DNA of 64,000 bases from Geobacter sp. FeAm09 (GTDB taxonomy: Bacteria > Desulfobacterota > Desulfuromonadia > Geobacterales > Pseudopelobacteraceae), in the NCBI RefSeq assembly GCF_008330225.1, contig NZ_CP042466.1, positions 2,970,001 through 3,034,000 of the forward strand. The letters run 5' to 3'. Shown piece after piece: positions 51,919-60,866 of this stretch. A model generated the notes under the pieces. It was given only the letters and a program-made list of their open reading frames with translations. It was not told the origin of the DNA and did not search any database. A program made the position numbers and the translations under genes. How positions within the stretch are numbered: position 1 is the first letter of the stretch; each line of letters opens with the position of its first letter.

Positions 51919-52758
51919 ATGTGCACCACTTGCGGCTGCGGCCCGACCGATACGCACGACCATGACCACCAGCACGGCGACCATCACCACAGTCACAGCC
52001 ATAGCCACGACCACGAGCATCAGGGCCATGATCACCAGCACGAGCACCACGACCATGATCACGCCGCCCACGACCATCACGACCACGACCACGGCGACCG
52101 GAAACGGACCGTCATAGCCATCGAAGAGGACATCCTGGCCAAGAACAACCGCCTGGCCTCCTTCAATCGCGCCCTGTTCAAGGACAAGGGCATCTTCGTC
52201 CTCAACCTGGTAAGCTCTCCCGGATCGGGCAAGACCACCCTGCTGGAACGGACCCTGCGGGACCTGGCGGAGCGGTTCCGCTTTGCCGTGATCGAGGGGG
52301 ATCAGCAGACCGACAACGACGCCCGGCGCATCGCCGCCACCGGCGTCGCGGTCCGGCAGATCAACACCGGCGCCGGCTGCCACCTGGATGCCCACATGGT
52401 CATGCACGGCACCGAGGGGTTTGATCTGGACAACCTGGACGTGCTCCTCATAGAAAACGTGGGCAACCTGGTCTGCCCCGCCTCCTTCGACCTGGGCGAA
52501 CACCACAAGGTGGCGGTCCTCTCGGTGACCGAGGGCGAGGACAAGCCGCTCAAGTACCCCCAGATGTTTCACAACTCCACGGTCATGCTGCTCAACAAGA
52601 CCGACCTGCTTCCCCACCTGGACTTCGATGTGGAAAAATGCAAGGAATACGCCCGCAGGGTAAGCCCCGGCATCATCATCTTCGAGGTGTCGGCGCGCAC
52701 CGGCGAGGGGATGGACGGGTGGTACCAATGGCTGGCAACGGGGACGGCACGGCCATAG
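51919..52758 (+). CDS. hypB: Hydrogenase maturation GTPase HypB
   Basis: The product has 279 residues. Delivers nickel to the NiFe hydrogenase large subunit. N-terminal CTTCGCG nickel site, a very His/Asp-rich stretch (about 12-60) for nickel storage, then the GTPase: P-loop SSPGSGKTTLLE, the metal-site GAGCHLDAHMV and IENVGNLVCPASFDLGE, and NKTDLL. ACCC with GGAGG precedes the ATG. It overlaps hypF by 31 bp. hypA is not next to it. Confidence 0.96.
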   Translation: MCTTCGCGPTDTHDHDHQHGDHHHSHSHSHDHEHQGHDHQHEHHDHDHAAHDHHDHDHGDRKRTVIAIEEDILAKNNRLASFNRALFKDKGIFVLNLVSSPGSGKTTLLERTLRDLAERFRFAVIEGDQQTDNDARRIAATGVAVRQINTGAGCHLDAHMVMHGTEGFDLDNLDVLLIENVGNLVCPASFDLGEHHKVAVLSVTEGEDKPLKYPQMFHNSTVMLLNKTDLLPHLDFDVEKCKEYARRVSPGIIIFEVSARTGEGMDGWYQWLATGTARP

Positions 52759-55021
52759 TCCGCAGGCGTTTCCTCATCGGCGGCATCGTCCAGGGCGTCG
52801 GGTTCCGTCCCTTCGTGTTCCGCCTGGCCGGCGAACTCGGCCTGAGCGGCTGGGTGCGCAACACCCCCGCCGGGGTGGAGATCGAGGTCCAGGGCACGGC
52901 AGACGCCCTGGCCGCCTTCCAGCGCGCCCTGGACCACGACCTTCCCCCCTGGCCGTGGTCACGTCCCGCTTCGCCGAGGACCTGTCCCCGGTCGCGGAGC
53001 GCGGCTTTGCCATCCTCCCCAGCGCCGACGGCGAAAAGAACATCCAGGTGGCGCCCGACTCCGCCCTCTGCGCCGATTGCCTAGCCGAGCTGTTCGACCC
53101 GGCGGACCGGCGCTACCGTTACCCGTTCATCACCTGCACCAACTGCGGCCCCCGCTACAGCATTATCACCGGCATCCCCTACGACCGCCCCCGGACCACC
53201 ATGGCCGCATTCCCGCTCTGCCCCGACTGCCGTCGGGAGTACGACGATCCGGCGGACCGGCGCTTCCACGCCCAGCCCATCGCCTGCCCGGTCTGCGGCC
53301 CGCAGCTGCGCCTCTTGGATGCCGATGCCGCCCCGGTCGCGGAGCGGGACGACGCCCTCGTCCAAGCCGTCGAACTCCTGCGCGCCGGCAAGATCCTGGC
53401 GGTCAAGGGGATCGGCGGGTACCACCTGGCCGTGGACGCCGGCAACCCGGAGGCGGTCGGGCGGCTGCGCGCACGGAAGAAACGGGACGAAAAGCCCTTT
53501 GCCGTCATGGCCGCCGACCTGGCGGCCGCCCGCAGGCTGGCGCTCTTGGACGACCGGGAGGAACGGCTCTTAGCCAGCCCGGAAAGCCCCATCGTCATCG
53601 CCCGCAAGACCCCGGGCTGCCCGGTCGCGCCCCTGGTGGCCCCGGCCAACGGCTGGCTCGGCCTGATGCTCCCCTACGCACCGGTGCATCACCTGCTGCT
53701 GCGCGACCACTTCCCGGCGCTGGTGATGACGAGCGGCAACGTGTCCGACGAGCCGGTGGCCTTTGAAGACAGCGACGCCCTCAAACGTCTGGCCCCTATC
53801 GCCGACTTCTTTCTCGTCCACGACCGGCCGATCCACATCCGCAGCGACGATTCGGTGCTGCGCCTCTTCCAGGGCAAACCGCTCTTCTACCGCCGGGCCA
53901 GGGGGTATGCGCCGCGGGCAGTGCGGCTCCCCTTCGCGGTTCCCCCGCTTCTGGCCGTGGGGGCCGAGCTGAAGGGGGCGGTCTGCCTGGCCCAGGGAGA
54001 ACAGGCATTCCTGAGCCAGCACATCGGCGACCTGCAGAACAGTTCCACCGCAGCGTCGTTCCGCCACACCATCGGGCACCTGTCGGGGATTCTCGAAATA
54101 ACGCCGCAGGTGGCCGCCTGCGATCTGCACCCCGATTACATCTCCTCGCTCCATGCGGCGGAATCGGGGCTGCCGCTCGTAACGGTTCAGCACCACCACG
54201 CCCACATGGCGGCCTGCATGGCCGAAAACGGCCTGGAAGGCCACGTGATCGGCATCGTCTTCGACGGCACCGGCTTCGGCACGGACGGCACCATCTGGGG
54301 CGGCGAGTTCCTGGTGGGCGGTTACGAAGGGTTCCGGCGGGCCGGCAATGTCCTTCCCGTGCCCCTGGCCGGCGGGGATGCGGCGGTGCGCGAACCCTGG
54401 CGCATGGCCCTGGCATGGCTGTACCGTTCCCTGGGCAAAGAAGCCTTCGATCTGGACCACCCGTCTGCCCGGCAGGTGGCCGATGCCCAGAAGGACATCT
54501 TTGCCGCCATGCTGGAGCGGGGCATCAACGCGCCGCTCACCTCCAGTTGCGGCCGGCTGTTCGACGCCGCGGCCGCCCTGCTGGACGTGCGGCAGACCGT
54601 ATCCTACGACGGCCAGGCGGCCATCGAGCTGGAGGCCCTGGCCGAGACCGCGGAGGTCTCGGGGACCTATTCCTTCCATATTTCCGGCAACGAGAGCCTG
54701 GTCATCGACTTCGCCCCGCTCTTCCGGGACCTCCTGGCCGATGCGGCTGCCGGCGTGGAGCGGGCGGCCATGGCCTACCGCTTTCACGCCACCGTGGCCC
54801 GCGCCGCCGTGGAGACGGCGTGCCGAATCGCGGGGCAAACCGGGCTCGACCGGGTGGTGCTCTCCGGCGGCGTTTTTCAGAATCGCCTTTTGAGCGAAAT
54901 GGTGTATACTGGTCTGCTTGATCGGGGCTTGCAAATATTCACCCACCGGCTGGTACCCCCCAACGACGGCGGCATCGCCCTCGGGCAGGCGGCGGTAGCG
55001 GGGTGGCAAGGAGGTTGTTGA
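52728..55021 (+). CDS. hypF: Carbamoyltransferase HypF, reading frame broken at a C run
   Basis: Makes the carbamoyl group that becomes the cyanide ligands of NiFe hydrogenase. The acylphosphatase domain (GGIVQGVGFRPFVFRLA) is read from the ATG at 52728. From about 52955 another frame carries zinc motifs (CADCLAEL, CTNCGPRYS, CPDCRREYDD, CPVCGP), the YrdC-like domain (GIGGYHLAVDA) and the Kae1-like domain (VQHHHAHMAACMAE). Adding one C in the C6 run 52944-52949 gives LPPLAVVTSRFAEDL and a 764-residue protein of normal size. The last codons GGT TGT TGA belong to an R1 repeat. A missed base is the likely cause of the break. Confidence 0.9.
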
Positions 55022-55170
55022 AAAAACAGCCATCAGGCCTTCGTCCTCGAAAGCCCTTTCGTGGGGCGTAGCGCTGAGGTCCCTCACCCTCTGGGGGAGA
55101 ACTCGTGAGAGGGCTGCCTCCGCAGGGTTTGTCGAGCGGGTGCGACGATCTGACTATTTTTAAACAACCT
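55012..55170. repeat. R1 palindromic element, copy 4 (159 bp), overlapping the hypF stop
   Basis: It begins AGGTTGTTGAAAAA and ends TTTTTAAACAACCT. The centre is interrupted after GGCGTAGCGCT by about 38 bp resembling an R5-type word set (CCCTCACCCTCTGGGGGAGA ... GAGAGGG), then resumes GCCTCCGCAGG. The left end encodes the last two hypF residues and its TGA. Confidence 0.88.
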
Positions 55171-55193
55171 AAGCCGCGAGGACCGCGCTCGGA

Positions 55194-55288
55194 TTTGCGG
55201 CAGATTTGACCTGGACGATTGAGCAAAACCGCAGGCGTAGCAGCGCTACGCCGAGGATTTTGCGATTGAGGCCGGGGCAAAGATGCCG
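55194..55288. repeat. R4 palindromic element, copy 2 (about 95 bp)
   Basis: The core GGCGTAGCAGCGCTACGCC (55234-55252) is flanked by imperfect arms containing GATTGAGCAAAA and, facing it, TTTTGCGATTGAGG. Next to the R1 copy, the two fill the 302-bp hypF-hypC gap. Confidence 0.7.
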
Positions 55289-55323
55289 TGAAGGCGGGCG
55301 CGGAGGAAAGGAGATAAACAGGT

Positions 55324-55554
55324 ATGTGTCTTGGTGTACCCATGAAGATTCTCAGCAGGGACGGCGACACCATCGTGGCCGAGGTGGACGGTGTGCAGAA
55401 GGAGGCCAGCGTCATGCTGCTGGGCGAGGAGGTCGGGGTGGGCGACTACGTCATCGTCCATGCCGGATTCGCCATCTCGCGCCTGGATGAGGAATATGCC
55501 CAGGAGACCCTGCGGATGATGAAAGAGGTCTTTGCCCCCGAGGATATGCGATGA
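55324..55554 (+). CDS. hypC: Hydrogenase assembly chaperone HypC
   Basis: The product has 76 residues and starts MCLGVPMKIL; the N-terminal Cys2 carries the Fe(CN)2CO unit together with HypD. The conserved GDYVIVHAGFAISRLDEEYA follows. AAAGGAG precedes the ATG. It is separated from hypF by two repeat elements but is 37 bp before hypD. Confidence 0.96.
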   Translation: MCLGVPMKILSRDGDTIVAEVDGVQKEASVMLLGEEVGVGDYVIVHAGFAISRLDEEYAQETLRMMKEVFAPEDMR

Positions 55555-55591
55555 GCGGGCGGGCGGGCGGCTCTGCCGCGGAGGAGGAAGC

Positions 55592-56683
55592 ATGAAATTT
55601 CAGGACGAATTCCGCGACCGCGAACTGGTGAAAAACATGGCCGCCAACATCCGGCGCATGGCGGAGCGGTTGACCGAACCGGTCAACTTCATGGAGGTCT
55701 GCGGCACCCACACCATGTCCATCTACCAGTTCGGCATCCGCTCCCTGTTGCCGGAGAACGTGCGGCTCGTCTCCGGGCCCGGCTGCCCGGTCTGCGTGAC
55801 CCCGGTGGGCTACGTGGACAAGGCCGTGGCCTGCACGGCCGATGCCCGCAATATGGTGGCCACCTTCGGCGACATGCTGCGCGTCCCCGGCAGCCGTTCC
55901 TCCCTGATGGAGGAGCGGGCCAAGGGCGCCGACGTGCGCATCGTCTACTCCCCCCTGGATGCGGTGGCCCTGGCGAAGTCCAATCCCGAACGCCGGGTGA
56001 TCTTCCTGGGGATCGGCTTCGAGACCACCGCCCCGACCATCGCCGCCAGCATCCTGGAGGCGACGAAACTCGGCCTGGACAACTACTACGTCCTGGCCTC
56101 CCACAAGACCATGCCGGTGCCGATGGAGATCCTCACCGCCGACCCGGACCTGGCCCTTTCCGGCTACCTCTGCCCGGCCCACGTCAGCACGGTCATCGGC
56201 GGCAACGCCTACAAGCCGCTGGCGGAGAAATACCGCATCCCCTGCGTGGTCACCGGTTTCGAGCCGGCCGACGTCATGCAGGGCATCGAGATGCTTCTGG
56301 CCCAGATCCTGGCCGGGGAAAGCCGGGTGGAGATCCAGTACAGCCGCGCCGTGAACTGGGAGGGCAACCCCAAGGCCCAGGCCATCATGGAGCGGGTTTT
56401 CGTGCCGTGCGACGCCTCCTGGCGCGGCCTGGGGATGCTCCCCGGCAGCGGCCTGGCCATCAAGCCGGAACTGGCCCGGTTCGACGCCGAAAAGGCGTTG
56501 GCCATCGAACCGGGGGAAGAGCGGGAGCACCCCGGCTGCCGGTGCGGCGAGGTGCTCAAGGGAAAACTGTCCCCCTTCGACTGTCCGCTCTTTGCCACGG
56601 CCTGCACCCCGGAATCTCCGGTGGGCGCCTGCATGGTCTCCAGCGAGGGGACCTGCGCCGCGGCGTACAAGTACGGGAGATAA
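55592..56683 (+). CDS. hypD: Hydrogenase formation protein HypD
   Basis: The product has 363 residues. Iron-sulfur scaffold on which the Fe(CN)2CO centre is built. Visible: MEVCGTHTMSIYQFGIRSLL, GPGCPVCVTP, GFETTAPT, PAHVSTVIG and C-terminal 4Fe-4S cysteines (GCRCGEVLKG, CPLFATACTPE, GACMVSSEGTCAAAY). The ATG at 55592 has GGAGGAAG; a longer frame would add 20 residues. hypE, usually next, is not in the window: a globin gene follows. Confidence 0.96.
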   Translation: MKFQDEFRDRELVKNMAANIRRMAERLTEPVNFMEVCGTHTMSIYQFGIRSLLPENVRLVSGPGCPVCVTPVGYVDKAVACTADARNMVATFGDMLRVPGSRSSLMEERAKGADVRIVYSPLDAVALAKSNPERRVIFLGIGFETTAPTIAASILEATKLGLDNYYVLASHKTMPVPMEILTADPDLALSGYLCPAHVSTVIGGNAYKPLAEKYRIPCVVTGFEPADVMQGIEMLLAQILAGESRVEIQYSRAVNWEGNPKAQAIMERVFVPCDASWRGLGMLPGSGLAIKPELARFDAEKALAIEPGEEREHPGCRCGEVLKGKLSPFDCPLFATACTPESPVGACMVSSEGTCAAAYKYGR

Positions 56684-56849
56684 CCGAACATCCCGGATGA
56701 GGAACCGGCTGTTTTCGATGCCGGAACGGACAACGGCGGGAAAGCGGAGAGAGCGCCGACCGCCGCCTACCCCGGCCCGAGGCGTGACGCCGCCTGGCGA
56801 AAAAAGAGCTGTTTTCCCATAAAACCGACTACGGAAAAGGGTTTTCGTT

Positions 56850-57749
56850 ATGACCTCCATGCAGGAACTCAAAGACCATTACGGCTTCACCGACGACGAA
56901 GAGGAATTGCTCAGGGCCTTTCAACCCCTGGCCGCCCAGCACCGGGAGCGTTTCTCCGGTGAATTCCACGACTATCTCTACGGTCTGCCCGAAACCACCG
57001 CCATCCTCAACGCCAGCAATCGCCAGCGCCTCCTCGAGATGCACAGCAACTGGTTCATGTCGCTCTTCGGCGGCACCTACGACAACAACTACCTGAACCA
57101 CCTGACCCGCATCGGCCACGCCCACGTCAAGGTCGGCCTGAATGTCCATTTCGTCAATGTCGCCATGAACCGGGTCCGCCACTTCCTGCTCAACCTGATC
57201 GACGAAAACTACCCCGACCGTGACGAGCGGCGCGCCCTGCGCGAGGCGACCGAGAAGATCCTCGACATGAACCTGGACGTCATGAGCGCCTCCTACCGCG
57301 AAGAGGAGCTGAAAAAGGTCTTTGTCTCCCGCAAGCTGGAATCCCAGCTCATCAAGCTGACCGAACGCTTCACCTACGGCCTCAACCTGGTGCTGGTGCT
57401 GGCCCTGGCCGGCGTCTCCATCTCGGTGGTCATGCTGTTCGGCTGGGACATCATCAATATCTTCCGCGGGGATGTGGAGAAGGGTATCCTGAGCGCCCTG
57501 GGGGAACTCCTGATACTCTGGATGATGATCGAGCTGATGGACAACGAGATCAAGAACCTCAAGGGGGGCAAGTTCAACATCCTGGTCTTCATCGGCGTCA
57601 TCATCGTGGCCATGATCCGGGAGATCCTGATCTCCACCCTCCGCCACGACGACCTGGCCACCCAGGCCTTCCTGGCCGGCACCCTGCTGATCCTGGGGAT
57701 ACTCTACTACCTGGTCTCCCGGGCACAGAAGGACCTGGACAAGGCCTAG
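56850..57749 (+). CDS. Protoglobin-domain membrane protein with PsiE-like C-terminus
   Basis: The product has 299 residues. Residues about 5-165 match the globin-coupled-sensor/protoglobin type: FSGEFHDYLYGLPETTAIL, HSNWFMSLFGGTYDNNY, and the proximal-His region IGHAHVKVGL with H92 as likely heme ligand. After a coiled stretch, residues about 175-295 hold four membrane helices (LVLVLALAGVSISVVMLFGW; LGELLILWMMIELM; FNILVFIGVIIVAMIREIL; AFLAGTLLILGILYYLVS), resembling phosphate-starvation-inducible PsiE proteins. It is probably an inner-membrane gas or redox sensor with heme on the cytosolic side; the output is unknown. The next gene begins four bases later. Confidence 0.85.
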   Translation: MTSMQELKDHYGFTDDEEELLRAFQPLAAQHRERFSGEFHDYLYGLPETTAILNASNRQRLLEMHSNWFMSLFGGTYDNNYLNHLTRIGHAHVKVGLNVHFVNVAMNRVRHFLLNLIDENYPDRDERRALREATEKILDMNLDVMSASYREEELKKVFVSRKLESQLIKLTERFTYGLNLVLVLALAGVSISVVMLFGWDIINIFRGDVEKGILSALGELLILWMMIELMDNEIKNLKGGKFNILVFIGVIIVAMIREILISTLRHDDLATQAFLAGTLLILGILYYLVSRAQKDLDKA

Positions 57750-57752
57750 CCC

Positions 57753-58340
57753 ATGCCCCCTTTCGCGCACGTCCTCGCCGGGTTCACCCTCGGTTTCAGA
57801 TTTCGGCAGGGGCTCGGCCAGACCCTGCGGGAAACGCCCCGCGATGCGGCCATCACGAACCTGGACCCGGAGCGGCTCGCCGCCGGGGGCATCACCGCCC
57901 TGGCCCTGGATTTCGACGGGGTCCTGGCGCCCCACGGCTTTCCCGCGCCGCTCCCCGAGGCCCGGGAGTGGCTGGCCCGCTGCTGCGCGGTTTTCGGCGC
58001 GGACAGGATCTTCATCCTCTCCAACAAGCCGACCGAGGCCCGCAGAATCTGGTTCAGGAACCATTTCCCCGGCATCCGCTTCATCTCCGGCGTCCGCAAG
58101 AAACCCTACCCCGACGGTCTCCAGAGGGTGGGCGAGTTGGCCCGCGTCCCCCTGTCCACCGTCCTGATGGTGGACGACCGCCTGCTCACCGGCTGCCTGG
58201 CGGCCCTCAACGCCGGCGCCCGCCCCCTCTACATCCGCCGTCCCTACCGTTCTTTCCGCCACCGCCCCCTGGCCGAGCTGTTCTTCATGGTACTACGGGC
58301 GGGGGAACGGGTACTTTTCAGCTTTTTTCCGCATTGTTGA
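57753..58340 (+). CDS. HAD-family hydrolase, YqeG (IIIA) type
   Basis: The product has 195 residues. HAD motifs: I ALDFDGVLAP (nucleophile and acid Asp), II ILSNKP, III KKPYPDG (Lys) and IV MVDDRLLTGCLAA. YqeG-type proteins are small phosphatases with unknown or mitochondrial phosphatidylglycerophosphate-related substrates. Nearly joined to the globin-PsiE gene, so the two are probably one transcript, linking a possible sensor to a phosphatase. Confidence 0.85.
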   Translation: MPPFAHVLAGFTLGFRFRQGLGQTLRETPRDAAITNLDPERLAAGGITALALDFDGVLAPHGFPAPLPEAREWLARCCAVFGADRIFILSNKPTEARRIWFRNHFPGIRFISGVRKKPYPDGLQRVGELARVPLSTVLMVDDRLLTGCLAALNAGARPLYIRRPYRSFRHRPLAELFFMVLRAGERVLFSFFPHC

Positions 58341-58395
58341 ATCACAACGACGCACTTCCCCCTGGGGAACCATCCGCCAAACCGTATCAATTTTA

Positions 58396-58425
58396 TTGAC
58401 CTATTACAAAAATGGAGCGTAAAAA
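58396..58425 (+). promoter_or_regulatory. Possible sigma-70 promoter for the collagen-like protein gene
   Basis: TTGACC (58396-58401), 18-bp spacer, TAAAAA (58420-58425), leaving a leader of about 140 bp before the ATG at 58572. The leader is not recognised as a known riboswitch. Confidence 0.45.
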
Positions 58426-58571
58426 GAAACGGCTCCTCGGGCTGGAGACATTTCTCTGGCGCGCATCGCCCCGCTGGCTGTCGCATTCGGAGACACGGGG
58501 ATATAGCTGCGCCCGTTGCAACCTTGTACGTTATTACCGTGCGGTCATGATCATACAGGAGGCATTACCAA

Positions 58572-60167
58572 ATGATGAGAATTTTTCTGCTGTTTGCCGT
58601 GGCGTTCCTTCTCGCCGGACGCAGCCCGGCTGTCGCGGCACCCCCGGCAACCATCACCTACCAGGGCTACCTTTCCTCGGCAACAGGCCAGGCCATCAAC
58701 AGCACGGTCACCATGACCCTGGCGCTCTATGCCGCCCCCACCGGGGGAACACCGCTCTGGAGCGAACAGCAAACTGCCGTTCAGGTGGTCAACGGTGCCT
58801 ACAGCGTCCTCATGGGAAGCGTCACGCCGATCAGCCTCCCCTTTGATGCGACCTACTACCTGGGAGTTGCCGTCGGCAGCGATGCCGAGATGACCCCCCG
58901 CCAGGAATTGTCCTCGGTACCCTATGCCTTCCGGGCCACGAGCGCCGACAAGCTCAATCAGGCCTGCGCCGATGGCGAGGTGCTCAAGTACAGCACCGCA
59001 TCATCGAGTTGGAGTTGCGCCGTTGCCGTCGGCACCCAGACCGTCGCCGTCGGGACCACGACCACGGGAGCGGCGGGGACAGCGGCCAGCGTGACGAACT
59101 CGGGAACGGGCAGCGCGGCGGTCCTCAATTTCACTATCCCCCAGGGGGCACCCGGCCCGACCGGTGCTGCCGGCCCGACAGGAGCCACCGGAGCTACCGG
59201 CACCACCGGAGCTACGGGCGCGCAAGGGCCGCCAGTCAGTTTCATGGGGACATGGAGTAGCGCGACAACGTACGCAACCGGTGATGCCGTTTCAGAGAAT
59301 GGAACAAGCTACATCGCGCTCACCATGAATATCAACACAGACCCGGCCGCGGATGTGGCAGGTTCGGGAGGGCACTGGGCGGTGTTGGCGCTGAAGGGGA
59401 CAAATGGGACGAATGGCGTAGCGGCGACCGTCTCAGTCGGTACCACAACCACGGGAGCGGCAGGGACATCGGCCAGCGTGACGAACACGGGAACGAGCAA
59501 CGCGGCGGTCCTCAATTTCATCATTCCGGCAGGGGCAACCGGAGCTACCGGCGCCACCGGAGCTACGGGCGCTACGGGCCCGCAAGGGCCGCCGGTCAGT
59601 TTCATGGGGACCTGGAGCAGCAGTACGGTATACACATCCGGTAATGCCGTGTATGAAAACGGAACAAGCTACATCGCGCTCGCGGTGAATTACAACGTAG
59701 ACCCGGCCGCGGATGTTGCCGGTTCGGGAACGACCTGGGCGGTATTGGCGCTGAAGGGTGCCAGCGGCAGCAGCCCGGACAGCGGCATCCCGTTCACCAC
59801 GGTGGTGCGCACCATCTCTTCGTACGTTTATTTCAACCCCGTGCAGGCTCTTGTCGGCGCTTCCTCTACCGACAACATGTTCACCTGGGTGCCCAGCAGC
59901 TGCACCATCTCGAAGCTCAACGTCTACTCGAAGTACAGTCAGGATCTGAAAGTAGACCTCCAGAGCAGCACCACATCCGGGACCGGCGCGTCCCTCACGA
60001 CCACGGGGTTGTCGTGTACGGTGCTGGCCGACGGAAACAGTTGCACCGCTACGGGCCCGGTGGTCGTAAGCGGAGGGTCCTTCCTCATCTTCCATATCAC
60101 CCAATCCGACGGGACCAGTGCGCCCTCGGGCAGCGGGTATCTCTGGACCGCATTCGGATGTCTGTGA
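58572..60167 (+). CDS. Secreted collagen-like repeat protein with two chitin-binding-like modules
   Basis: The product has 531 residues with a signal peptide (MMRIFLLFAVAFLLAGRSPA, cut near AVAA at about 23). An N-terminal domain (25-130, ATITYQGYLSSATGQ to SVPYAFRA) resembles surface-protein heads seen in delta-proteobacteria. Two large repeats follow: VGTTTTGAAGT block (158; 287), Gly-X-Y collagen stretches (192-220 and 321-338), and MGTWSSATTYATGDAV modules (225; 342) like ChiC/carbohydrate-binding type 5/12. The C-terminal 130 residues are a separate beta-rich domain. An extracellular filament or adhesin is likely. AGGAGG precedes the ATG. Confidence 0.88.
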   Translation: MMRIFLLFAVAFLLAGRSPAVAAPPATITYQGYLSSATGQAINSTVTMTLALYAAPTGGTPLWSEQQTAVQVVNGAYSVLMGSVTPISLPFDATYYLGVAVGSDAEMTPRQELSSVPYAFRATSADKLNQACADGEVLKYSTASSSWSCAVAVGTQTVAVGTTTTGAAGTAASVTNSGTGSAAVLNFTIPQGAPGPTGAAGPTGATGATGTTGATGAQGPPVSFMGTWSSATTYATGDAVSENGTSYIALTMNINTDPAADVAGSGGHWAVLALKGTNGTNGVAATVSVGTTTTGAAGTSASVTNTGTSNAAVLNFIIPAGATGATGATGATGATGPQGPPVSFMGTWSSSTVYTSGNAVYENGTSYIALAVNYNVDPAADVAGSGTTWAVLALKGASGSSPDSGIPFTTVVRTISSYVYFNPVQALVGASSTDNMFTWVPSSCTISKLNVYSKYSQDLKVDLQSSTTSGTGASLTTTGLSCTVLADGNSCTATGPVVVSGGSFLIFHITQSDGTSAPSGSGYLWTAFGCL

Positions 60168-60295
60168 GCCGGGCTTCCCGCTACAGCGGGGCCACCTCAT
60201 CCGGGGAGACCAAAAAACGGTAGCGGTTTGGCCAGGCCGGCCGCTACGTATCGAACTCTTTGAAGCCAGGGAAACAATCATCGGGGGAAAGCAGC

Positions 60296-60772
60296 ATGAA
60301 AACAGGCTTGGCTGCACGACTAGCCGTCACGCTTCTGCTGTTGCCCGTTGCGGCATTTGCCGCCACGAGCAGCAGCACCAACTATACCATCTCCGTCGGC
60401 CGGAGCGTCGGCGGTGGCGGCAGCGCCACCGATACCGCAGGTTTGAGCGCGACCGGAGCCGCCATCGGCCTGGGAGTGCTCATCCCGCCGAAAGGCAGCA
60501 GCAGCACCGGTTATAGCGTTACACCGGCCACCCTTGCCGCCATGCCATCGGGGACGCTTCGCAGTGGCGACATCAATGGAGACGGCGCAGTGGATGTCAT
60601 CGACGCCCTGTTGGCTCTCAAGGCCAGTGCCGGACTTGTCCAGCTCTCTGCCCCGGAAGTGACGCGCGGCGATGTTGGCCCGCTGGTGAACGGCGTACCG
60701 GTGGGGGACAACCGCATCGACATTGAGGATACCGTTTTGATTCTGCGCAAGGCGGTCGGCCTGGGCTGGTAA
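60296..60772 (+). CDS. Secreted dockerin-like protein
   Basis: The product has 158 residues: signal peptide (MKTGLAARLAVTLLLLPVAA), a Ser/Gly/Thr-rich region (SVGRSVGGGGSATDTAGLSA) and a C-terminal dockerin type I-like domain with one good calcium loop (GDINGDGAVDVIDALLAL) and a second, weaker one (GDNRIDIEDTVLILRKAVGL). Dockerins bind cohesin modules; no cohesin is seen in the window. It lies 128 bp after the collagen-like gene and may be secreted with it. GGGGAAAG precedes the ATG at 60296. Confidence 0.82.
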   Translation: MKTGLAARLAVTLLLLPVAAFAATSSSTNYTISVGRSVGGGGSATDTAGLSATGAAIGLGVLIPPKGSSSTGYSVTPATLAAMPSGTLRSGDINGDGAVDVIDALLALKASAGLVQLSAPEVTRGDVGPLVNGVPVGDNRIDIEDTVLILRKAVGLGW

Positions 60773-60784
60773 AAGCAGAGAGCC

Positions 60785-60804
60785 GTCCCGGGAAGATCCG
60801 GGAC
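60785..60804. terminator. Hairpin between the dockerin-like gene and pap
   Basis: GTCCCGG (60785-60791) pairs with CCGGGAC (60798-60804). No T run on the plus side. Weak candidate for a shared terminator between convergent genes. Confidence 0.35.
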
Positions 60805-60866
60805 ACCTTGCCGCTTCGCGCCTGTTTTCTTGTGTTCCTGCACGGCCCATCGAACGCCCGGGATGC

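Noticed and set aside
58412-58846. 144-codon frame over the leader of the collagen-like gene
   Set aside because: It runs into the signal-peptide region of a well-supported gene in another frame; no independent support.
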